From NCBI RefSeq assembly GCF_964355755.1, contig NC_092671.1, positions 12,504,501-12,568,500 of the forward strand: DNA of 64,000 bases. The letters run 5' to 3'. This document shows positions 40,201 to 52,200 of this stretch, one piece after another. The first letter of the stretch is position 1; the number at the start of each line of letters is the position of its first letter. The notes below the pieces were generated by a model. It had not been told where the DNA came from. It worked only from the letters and a program-made list of their open reading frames with translations, and ran no database searches. The stretch comes from Antedon mediterranea (lineage: Eukaryota > Echinodermata > Crinoidea > Comatulida > Antedonidae). The position numbers and the translations under genes are program-made.

Positions 40201-43200
40201 CATCCCTAAGCAATGCAATGCATACTAATACTATATTATAGTCTATTATGCCATAATTCAATGTTTCACACTGATTATGTTACCATCTCATGGTAAAACT
40301 ACAGACAACTTTTTATTTGATTTCAATTTATATCTATTTCTTTAATACATCCTTTTGGTTCTATTATTAAAGGCTCTTGTTCCAGTAATTGGAGAAAACT
40401 TACTTACATTCATTGTGGAATTAGACTTTAATTTTCTACATAATGTATTACTTATTTTAAATCTTAGTTGATGCGTGACCTTGGTATGGTTGAACTAGAG
40501 TTAAAAGCCATTGAAAATGATTATGGAGACTCAATTCATTCAGTGACACTGATTGTTGAAAAGTGTGAGGATATACTTGTCAATCTTGAGGTAAGTATTA
40601 ATAAATATATCCCAAGTTTCCCAAATTTCGCGGGTTTTTAGGCTTAGGCCTAGCCTAGAGATTCAAAATCTAAGATAACCCACTGTCAGACCCACTGCTT
40701 TTTGTTTTTTTTGCCAAAACAAACATGTTATTTCAGAATTAACACTGCTGGCATTGTTTATAATGACGCCCAACATTTAAACAAAAGCATTTCTTTGGCC
40801 TTTGTTTCACAAATTAACAGCCATCTATCAACTGCCAAGCCAAGCACACATTGTTGTATTGCAAGTGTCACATGAAGTGTCAATAAGAGTAGGGCAGTGT
40901 TCACCCACATGGTGAAAAGAACTTTTTATGTGAAAACGTTAGTTAAACACTGAAAATATTGTCTACTTTATTATTATAAATTATTGTAGGCCTAGGTAGC
41001 TAGGCTATAGTATACCACGCTTGAAAAAAAGTGGCTACTACCAGATGATGTATGCTCGAGAGTTGTATAACTTAATTTTAGCGCCCTCTCTATAAATTGA
41101 AGTTACAGTATATATAGCACACCCTCTATTGTTTACCCAAAATTTCAGTTTTCAACTTGAATATCACTGTAAAGTACTCAAAAATTTGCCCTGTCTGTGA
41201 CCAGCACTTCAATAAGTAAAGTTGGTTAAGGTACTCCAACTCTGTTGTACTCTGGCAAATAAAAGATTCTGCTGTTCTATATATTGTTAGGAAATTCTAT
41301 TGTTATTACTGTAATTACTTTTCGTGTTCACAATGCGCCATGTAGTAAATGCCTATCAAATAAAAAAATAATTCTGGACGCGCTCATAAACATGGGAAGA
41401 ATGATATGATATGAAATGAAGTCAACTCCTTCTACACAAGTTAACTATTGTAGGCTATAGAAGCTAGAGCTAGCTACACAATCTTTGCGTCGCGTGTGTG
41501 GATCCGATGACTAAGACGTGTAAAGTATCAACAACCGCTAAATGCAAAGTTGAAAGATACAGAAAAAGTGCAATCATTATCTCTTCGAAATGAATGATTT
41601 GTTCTTGCAATACAGTATAACTTTATAATAATAATAATAATGTCTAGGGTAACTATTGTATAGATATTTTGTACTTTTTGATCTTCACGTTGTTTTTAAT
41701 GTTGTAATTTTGTATTTTATTGTTGGATGATTTTGTTTTGCTTTGGAGACCTACTTGATAGTTTGATTTAGTTCGCTTTTGGGAATCCTGTCTCTCTCTA
41801 TTGTTTGTTATTTTTTGTTATAATTATGTGAGACGAAATAAATGAAATGACTGACTACAGTGCAGTACAGTTTTAAAATCTGTTTAGCTTTGTATTTGTA
41901 CTTTTTCTTCGTATCTGTTTATTCCGTTTGTTTCCTGGATGTATAATTTTTACCGTTTTAAATACTTTTAGCGTTTTATACATTTTAATGTAAATACACA
42001 GTAATTCAACTTTAGCTGCTATATAGTGATATTGAATAAAAGAATAAAGATTTGAAGAAGATAAAGGAAACAGGCATGCGCAGTTTAGCCGGTCTATTAG
42101 TTCAAGGGCATGGCAATAACTCTAATAGACCATCGATTGACCAATCAGATGCCAAGAATAGATATAATGTTAGACATTCTGAACTACTTTGAAATGTTGT
42201 ATTTATTTCAGCCTTTGGAAAGGAGATGCAAGACTTTCATCAGCTCAGCACACCTATGCATGCGACAAACACCATCAAGGGCAGGAGAATATTCGCAAGA
42301 TATTGATGAAGTAAATATGTACTTAAGTACACTTCACAGACAAATAGACGAGAAGAAAAGAAGGCTGGAGATTGCTGTAGATGTCTATGAAACATATGAA
42401 TTGGTAAATTAACTATTCAATTCAATTGCAATATATTGTAAACATTTCTATTTCTGTTATATTAAAATGTGTAATAATAATTTGTTAGAAAATAAATCAA
42501 TGCAGTTGACTCTTCCAAATATGGCCACAGAATATTTGGTTTAAATTTCCAGAAAGTCTGGTTTTCAAAATGTATTAAAAAAAGTATGTACAGATTAGAT
42601 GATTTCACTGTATGTAAGCCTGAAATTAGTTTCAACAAGGTTTCACTTTTGTAATGATTTAGTTCTATTGGAATATTAGTAATTTGAATAACAATAGAAA
42701 CATTCATGCTTTGTAATTAACATAGCATTGTTCCAAAAAATGGAAAAATTGTTTATCAATTAAGGAGCTTTAAGTACTTTGCTTTTAAAGTAGTTAGTTT
42801 TACATTACTCCATGGTTTTACCATGGAGAAATAACCTATTTCTCAATGTTTTTATTTTTTTTAAAATTGAGATAACTTGATCTCTAGAACTGTTTGTATA
42901 TTTCCAGTAATTCTTATTTCCATATTATATTATAATTGTTTTTTTTCCATGAACATTCTTATTGTATTTTCCTTATGGTGTAATCTTTAATCTACTATAT
43001 GTCATAACCTTTTTTGTTAATGTGAAAACGCATTTATGTCCTATTACCTTTCTTCAAACAAAGATGTTGAAAATAACAAATGTTTGTATCATAAAGGATT
43101 TCTTTGCTTTTTAAGGCTGTTAAATGGTACAATGATGGTAACAAGTTGTTGGTGGAGGTTGCTGGTGACAGCCAAAATGTCAAGAAATCTGAGGATGCCA

Positions 43201-46200
43201 ACCAGCTGTTAGACAAAGTTGCAGACTTCCTTGAAGAAGGACAATGCATGCAGGAAAGCAGACTCGATAAAATCAACTTGCTCACTAAACAGCTCTATGG
43301 TAGGTACTTTGGCAATTCATATTTTTTTTTTATTTAATATTATTTACATATTTGGATATCATCTTAAATAATTTATATAATCTATATTACTTATTTAAAA
43401 AAACTTGTAATATGTGTTAAGATATTAGTTAAGAAAAAAGAAATCTTCATTATTATATGAAAACTGTTGTTTGGAGTTCCTAATTTTGTAATATTTATAT
43501 TTTATATTTTCGTTTTGAGGAGCCTATTTGCTACAATCTATGCTTTTACTTAGGCTCCTCAACTTTATTTAAGTTATTAGTAAAGCTGAAATAAAATGAA
43601 ATAAAATATGTATCTATGAAAAATACCACTTGGAAACAATACAATGGATGATGAATGTATACAAATAAAATAATAATTATTATCTTATTGTCTAATAATA
43701 TTACAGGAAATATTATAGTTGAAATAATATGATAGTATGTGAGTGAATATTTCCTTGAGTAGGTTTATGATGATGACCACAAAGCTATAATTAGAATGCA
43801 TCCATCACAGTTTAGTTATGTAATGTTATTTTGAGTTATTTCTTTTTGTATTTTTTAATATAACAGAAAAACCACCAGCTTTTGTGAGTGAACTAACATA
43901 CCAGAATCGAGAAATGTTGAAAGCATTTAATGAAATTAATGATGAAGTATTTGTCATTGTTGAGAAATTACAAGAGAGTGAATACAAGATGAAACAGGTA
44001 GAGATGGAACAACTGATGACGATAGAAGAACCAAGTTCAAAACATCCAGTAGTACAGGATAAGCCAGTGGCAGAAGAAACTCTTGCAGAATTTGTGTCTC
44101 ATTCAGAGTCTAGTCCGAGTGTTCGTGAGAAATTCACCGCGCCGTATGGCACACAGGTTGTTGAAGAACAGCTCCAGAGGAAGTTTGTTGAAGAAGACAA
44201 TGCTCTTAAAGAGATTAGATGGCCTGAAAAACGTGATGAATTAGATATTGGTGTCACGGAAATAACAAAGACAGAAGTTGAGGTGATTTATATGCAATTT
44301 ATTTTTAGCAAGTATTGGATTACAAATATAGCTGCTTATAATATTATTCAAAATTGGTATACTTAAATTATTATACTACTATTAAAGACTGCATTATTTT
44401 ATAAAGAATTATGATTTAATAAAGATCAATTCTATACTCATCATATTCTTATATTATAAAGTAGTGTTCTTTCCAACTGTCTATAATATATAAAAACCAG
44501 TGGCGTAACGCAAACATTATATTATAAATGTTTGAGGTTATATTGTTTATTTTAATTCGTTTGTTATTCAAGTGACACTATTTTTGTTTTGTAGTTTGTT
44601 CCAGCACGAGTGCGAGAGGAGCCGTTAGAGCAGGCCGTTATACAGCTCCCTGTAGAAGCCGTACAATTTGATAATATATTCCGTCCAATAACAATGCAGG
44701 ATGCTGAGGAAACATTTGAGGAAACACTTGAAACTACAACTGATGTCTCAGAAACAGAGCCTGATGTTACAGAGCCTTGTCTGCCATATTTCCCAAGAGT
44801 CATTAGAGATGTAGAGACAAGTGAAGGCATGTCTGCTGGTAGGTGACAATTATTTATATAGCGCTTTTTTTTTGACATCATGTTTGCTCCCTGCCAGAAA
44901 CATTTTTATAATAATAAAACTTGTATGACTAAATACAATTATAATGTGCCATTAATAAGATGAAACTTATGTTTTGCTACTATTTTAAATGCAAATTTAT
45001 AAGCAAAAAATACAAATTTCAAAATTGTAACTTTTCTGGAAAGTTTGAAAAGGTCGATTTTAAGTTATTGATACTATTATTGTATTGTGGCATATTAGTA
45101 TATGCATATGCATAATAATGCATGCTACTTTATGTATGTAAACAATGCTTAATTATAATAATTACATACATTTTTTAAAGTATTTGAGTGCATTGTGAAA
45201 GGTGAACCAGAGCCAGATGTGATATGGCTGAAGGATGATGTACAAGTAGATGAGAATGAAGATGTGACTATGGAATTTCATGATGATGATAGCTGTACTC
45301 TGATTTTCCCATTGTGTCAATCTCGTCTGACCGGTACATACACCTGTAAGGCATTTAATGATCATGGTGAAGCAACTTGCTCAGCTGTTCTTACTGTTAC
45401 AGGTATTGTTTTACAAGTTTATTGTTCTCTAAACATGACCAAAATAATCCTTCAACTATAAATCGTTTATAAAATAGAACATAGTGTAGATTCAATTTGC
45501 TATAGATATGCTAACAATCAACATAGTTACCCTTATATTTTCCCCATTAATACTATAATTATGATAAAAGACAAAATTTGTTATTTTATCAATTGGATTA
45601 GCATACTGACTAAAATGCTACTGTGTAATAGATTTGGAAATAGTTTTGTTTAAGAGGAAATTTCTTATTTTTTATTATATTATTTTAAGATTATATTACA
45701 CTAAAAACAGAAATTGTATTAGTTAAACCATTCTATATATTTCCTCCATGGTTAAACATACATTCTCAAATTATTTAAGATTTAGTAATTTGTTTATGAG
45801 TCAAAATGGCAATAAGAATCTGATTATACAATATAAACTTAAACAACAGAGTTTAACTAATCTTTTTCAAGCACGTGATAATGTATATTTTTACCATCAG
45901 TGCTGCTTTGAGGTTCCTCGATCTCTATAATCTGATTTGCATTGCATTGTTCGTCAGTGACTACATCTCTACTCCTTCTTTCTGTATGTCTCTCCATCTC
46001 AGAAATGATGTTAGTAACTTTGTAGTGGTTCCCATTGCCCGTGTTGAGATTGACATTCTCATATTGGTCTTGCGCTTCAGTGTTGTTTTGTGGGATGTTA
46101 GAAGTTCCTCTAGCGATTGTGTCAGTATTTCTTGGAAAGTTTATTTCAGATTGTTGATTGTTTCCATGTTTTCTCTTCAAAAAGTAAAGCAAAACTATCA

Positions 46201-49200
46201 CAACAACAGCTAGTATGCTTGTTGTTACTGATAAAACAATTGTGGTTAGCGTTGGTTTACTGTTTTTCTTATTGTCATCTTTGTCTGCAACTGTAAATGT
46301 TACCAAATCAAAGACATTCTGAGCATCAGTACTCACTTCACATTTTAGAGTGTAATGTCCAGCTGGCAGTTGGTAAAAGCATCTTTCTCTATTGTGGTGA
46401 CCATTTCTGTTGGTCAGACCACCATTTAGTGTCCAGTTATGAGCCTTATCATCAGATCCACCTTCTGCAAGGCATTTGAAGCAGCAGTGTTGTCCGCAGT
46501 CATTACGTGTTCCAAAGGTCTTAATGTCAACTTGTAATTTAGGGTGAATTTTTAATATTGATGTATAACACCACTTACCAAAGGTTTGGCTCGTAACACA
46601 AAAGAAAAATATTCCATCACCTGAGTAAAAACCTTCAACAGTCTGGTTAAAATATAGTACACTTTGATTTTGGTCTACATTGTAAGTCTGTGAAATACTG
46701 TAGTTCCTTTGTACCCATCCACTGGTGACATTACGCTCAGCAGAAGCGGTAAAATTTCTTATGCAGTTGAATGTTACTTGCTCTCCCTCAATGAGGTTCT
46801 CTCTTAAGCCATAACATTTATATTTTGGTAAACGTACAGTTTTGGATATATCATCAGTAGATACCAAAGTATGTTCATTGTTTTCATCTGCACATATGTG
46901 TATCCCTTTATCATCTTCTTTATTATAAGATATAAAATGATGACACTTCACTTCATTTAAACTCTGTGTAGATGCTTTTTCTGCATAAATAGTGTACTGG
47001 CTTTTACTCTTGTCAGCCATTTGCCAATTGCTTATAAGCTGGAACGTTTGATTCAATTGTATGAGTCTTATCGGTTGTGAATCTCTCTTTTCTGCATCTT
47101 CCGTCCAAAGTACAAAATCCTGAGCAAAAACATAACTGACCATCATAAAAATGATACAGTTTAAAAGAACTATTCTGGTCATTTTGGATTTTGTTACAAA
47201 TGTTGATTGATAATCCAAAAGTTGATTGATATGATAATATATTGTAATAAACAAACTGTTTAGAATGAATGCTAATTGAAACTAAAACAAGTTTATCTTC
47301 AATCAGGAAACTAAAATATAATGTATTGTTTTTGAACTCAAAAGTTGTAATATTCATGAGTTTATTTAAATAAGGAAATAAGGCAGCTATAACAACTATG
47401 ATGGTAAATTCCTGAAAACACTTGGATGATAGTTAATAAAGGGGGAATTTGGCAATGGATTGCTTTAAATACACATTTATTTATAGTATGTGAAGTAAAT
47501 AATGGTTCCTGAAGGTGCCATCTTTACCGTATTACTATTACCTTCAACAAGATGTATTTAATAGTAATACTTTATCAGCAGTTTTACATTTGAATTTTAC
47601 AACATGCAAACGTATTTATGCTTAATGAACAAGAATAAAAATATATTGTTGTACCTTAGTCAGGAGGAACTTATATTTATAGCAGGGAAAGTGAAATTAC
47701 ACTCTTCCCTGTTTATAGTTATAATTATATATTTTGAAATGCTGTAATCTGTACAAATCATCTTCATTATATTGCAAATGAAAGCTGTATAAAAAATAAT
47801 ACCTCCTTTATGCTATTCATTTGTTGTAGATGTTTCATAAGATTGTTCCTTCCAGGATAATCTTTCAAGATTGTCTGATAAACTGTCAATTTTGGATTGA
47901 TGTATCATGATTTTAAACATCTATTTAGGTGTCCTATTCATGTTGCTTTTTTTAATCTTCACTGCACAAATATGATACCAAAATGTTCATCTATGTTAAT
48001 CTATGTTTCCATTAATGTTAATGTACAAATAATCCTCTAAAAAAGCACTTCTGCAATTTATTTTTTGGATTTGTTATTTCAATTCATTCTATCTTGATTC
48101 CTGTTTTTCAATTTTCTATTTATTATAAATCTCCTCATTATCAATCCGTACAGTTGGAGTGCATTGATAATGCACTGTAGCTTGTTGGCTGTTGACATGT
48201 TTCTTCCTGAGTAGGTAGATCAAGATAAGTATAACAACAATCAATATGCCTACTATGATGGATACCAATAACAATACTAGTTTAATTGTGGCAAGCTTGT
48301 CTTTATTTGCAGTTGTTTTATCAGAGATAGTGAATGTTAACAAACTTAAGACTTTCTGAGCATCAGTACTCACTTCACATTTTAGACTGTAATGACCAGC
48401 TGGTAGTTGGTAGAAGCATCTCTCTCTATTGTGGTGACCATTTGTGTTGGTCAGACTGCCATTTAGTGTCCAGTTATGAACCTTAACACCAGATCCACCT
48501 TCTGCAAGGCATTTGAAGCAGCAGTGTTGTCCACAGTCATTACGTGTTCCAAAGGTCTTAATGTCAACTTGTAATTTAGGGTGCACTTTTAATATTGATG
48601 TGTAACACCACTTACCAAAGGTTTGGCTCGTAACACAATGGAAAATTATTCCATCACCTGAGTAAAAACCTTCAACAGTCTGGTTAAAATATAGTACACT
48701 TTGATTTTGGTCTACATTGTAAGTCTGTGAAATACTGTAGTTCCTTTGTACCCATCCACTGGTGACATTACGATGAGCAGAAGTGGTAAAATTTCTTATG
48801 CAGTTGAATGTTACTTGCTCTCCCTCAATGAGGGGCATTTTCAAGCCATAACATCTATGTTTTGGTAAGTGTACACCTTTGGATATAGTACCAGTTGATA
48901 TCAAAGTATGTTCATTGTTTTCATCTGCACATATGTGTATCCCTTTATCATCTTCTTTATTATAAGATATAAAATGATGACATTTAACTTCGTTTAAACT
49001 CTGTGTAGATGCTTTTTCTGCATAAATAGTGTACTGGCTTTTATTCTTGTCGGCCAAATTGCTTATAAGCTGGAATGTTTGATTCAATTGTATGAGTCTT
49101 ATTGGTTGTGAGTCTCTCTTTTCTTTACCTTCCTTCCAAAATACAAAATCCTGAGCAAAAACATGACTGACCATCACAAAAATGATACAGTTTAAAAGAA

Positions 49201-52200
49201 CTATTCTGGTCATTTTGGATTTTGTTAAAATGTTGATTGATAATCCAAAGTTGATTGATATGATAATGTATTGTAATAAACAAACTGTTTAGAATGAATG
49301 CTAATTGAAACTAAAACAAGTTTATCTTCAATCAGGAAACTAAAATATAATGTATTGTTTTTGAACTCAAAAGTTGTAATATTCATGAGTTTATTTAAAT
49401 AAGGAAATAAGGCAGCTATAACAACTATGATGGTAAATTCCTGAAAACACTTGGATGATAGTTAATAAAGGAGGAATTTGGCAATGGATTGCTTTAAATA
49501 CACATTTATGTTATATTAACATTCATGAGTACATTAAGCAATTATTATCTTGTTTTGAAGGTACAGTAATAAAGGCACATTATAGTATGTGAAGTAAATA
49601 ATGGTTCCTGAAGGTGCCATCTTTACCGTATTACTATTACCTTCAAACAAGATGTATTTAATAGTAATACTTTATCAGCAGTTTTACATTTGAATTTTAC
49701 ACCATGCAAACGTATATTTATGCTTAATGAACAAGAATAAAAATATATTTTTGTTTCATAGTCAGGAGGAACTTATATTTATAGCAGGGAAGAGTGAAAT
49801 TACACTCTTCCCTGTTTATAGTTATTATATATTTTGAAATGCTGTAATCTATACAAATCATCAGCATCATATTGCAAATTAATGCTATACTAAAAATAAT
49901 ACCTATCTTCTGTTATGGTTTTCATTTGTTGTAAATGTTAGGATTGTCCATTCCAAGATTATCTTTCAAGATAGTCTGATAAACTGTCAATTTTGGATTG
50001 ATATATATCAAGATTGAAACATTTTAATTAGGTGTCCAACTCATGTTGCTTCTTTTAATCTTCACGGCACAAATATGATACCTATGATTAAGTTTCATAC
50101 TCATTTATGGTTCTTTATTTAGGTGTCCTATTAGGTTTTTGGTATGCCAACTTGTCCACTTTTCCATTAATGTAAATGTACAAATATTATTCTAAAAAAT
50201 TGGTACTGCAATTTAGTACTGCTATTTTTTGTATTTGTTATTTCATTTCATTCTATCTTGATTCCTGTTTTTTCTATTTATTGTAAATCTCCTCATTATC
50301 AATCTGTATATTTGGAGTGCCTTGAGAATTTCTTTGATAATGCACTGTAGCATGTTGGTTGTTGACATGTTTCTTCCTGAGTAGGTAGATCAAGATAAGT
50401 ATAACAACTATCAATATGCCTACTATGATAGATACCAATAACAATAATAGTTTAATTGTGACAAGCTTGTCTTTATTTTCAGTTGTTTTATCAGAGATAG
50501 TGAATGTTACCAAATCAAAGACATTCTGAGCATCAGTACGTACTCCACATTTTAGAGTGTACTGACCAGCTGGTAGTTGGTAGAAGCATCTTTCTCTATT
50601 GTGGTGACCATTTCTGTTGGTCAGACCGTTATTTAGTGTCCAGTTAAAGACCTTATCACCAGATCCACCTTCTGCATGGCATTTGAAGCAGCAGTGTTGT
50701 CCACAGTCATTATCAGGCATTTCAAATTTCTTTATATTAACTTGTAATTTAGGATGAATTTTTAATATTGATGTATAGCACCACTTACGAATGCCTTTTC
50801 TCGCAACGCAAAAGAAAAATATTCCATCACCTGAGTAAAAACCTTCAACAGTCTGGTTAAAATATAGTACATGTTGATTAACTTCTACATTGTAAGTCTG
50901 TGAAATACTGTAGTTCCTTTGTACCCATCCACTGGTGACATTACGCTCAGCAGAAGAGTAAAAGTTTCTTTTGCAGTTGAATGTTACTTGCTCTCCCTCA
51001 ATGAGGTTCTTTTTCAAGCCATAACATTTATATTTTGGTAATTGTACACCTTTTGATATATTATCAGTAGATATCAAAGTATGTTCATTGTTTTCATCTG
51101 CACATATGTGTATCCCTTTATCATCTTCTTTATTATAAGATATAAAATGATGACACTTAACTTTGTTTAAACTCTGTGTAGATGCTTTTTCTGCATAAAT
51201 AGTGTACTGGATTTTACTCTTGTCAGCCATTTGCCAATTGCTTATAAGCTGGAACGTTTGATTCAATTTTATGAGCCTTATCGGTTTTGAGTCTCTCTTT
51301 TCTCTATCTTCCTTCCAAAATACAAAATCCTGAGCAAAAACATGCCTGACCATCACAAAAATGATACAGTTTAAAAGAACTATTCTGGTCATTTTGTGAT
51401 TTGTTAACATCTTTAATGATAATACCCAAGTTGCTTTAATAATACTGTATATTAAAATAAATTGTTAGAATGGAGGCTAATTGAAACTGAAACAAAAACT
51501 AAAAATACAATTGTAATGTTTAATTAGTCATGATTTTCTTAAATATCTGGTAACAATATCATGAAATTTGAAACAAAGCAAAAAGTCAAGCAGAAAATCA
51601 AAATAATTTCTACATACCAACTTTATTTGTATTGTATGCCTCTAATAAAAACATATTATTTATTTATATTCTTTATTAATAACCAGTTGTTGCAATTAAT
51701 TTTAATAAAACTGGAGTCTTCTCGCTTTAATTCTCCCCCGCAAAATAATAACAATCATATGTTATCTCATCGATCCACATTGTAGTTTTGGTGATCGTCG
51801 ATCGCACAAATAAACAGCATGCTTTGTGAGTGCAGGTTTCCCATACTCACGAGGTCTATTTGTTTTGCAGTTAAAAGCTGCTCCGCAATAATCGGTTAAA
51901 ACATGCAATAATCAGTTAAAGAGGAATGAGAGTGTTTTTAATTGGCTATTTTTTAATTGGTTATGTCATTTTGCAAATAATCAATTAAAAAAATAATCGG
52001 TTAATAACCGATTATTCCTGCTGAGCATAAACAGGCCCTAAAAGGCATAAACATTTGTTGAGAGAAGTTGTTTTGTTTCCTTGTATCAATTGACACTGAA
52101 GAAGATCATATTTCATTACCATTAATAGATGTGCTAAGGAAGCCAGAATTTATTGACCCTCCATTAAAGCAGGTTGCAGATGAAGGAGCTGCTGCCTCTA

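Larger units (their letters stand above)
25268..44282 (+). other. CCDC141 part: exons 1-20, N-terminal strand, spectrin repeats and linker
   Basis: Exons: 25268-25351, 28309-28431, 30184-30375, 30454-30562, 33503-33750, 34839-34949, 35594-35785, 36037-36225, 36381-36593, 36944-37135, 37417-37587, 37995-38174, 38274-38396, 38680-38868, 39075-39251, 39553-39702, 40468-40590, 42212-42403, 43116-43299 and 43867-44282. Nearly all introns are phase 0 and exon sizes recur (123, 189, 192 bp), the two-exon pattern of spectrin-type helical repeats (one exon starting with W or L of helix A, the next carrying the other helices). Exon 20 begins as coiled coil and then becomes a low-complexity acidic linker (EEPSSKHPVVQDKPVAEE). 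Confidence 0.85.

Noticed and set aside
44564-44881. Minus-strand Ser/Thr-rich ORF
   Set aside because: Antisense shadow of CCDC141 exon 21, whose acidic Glu/Thr-rich linker gives Ser/Val runs on the other strand.
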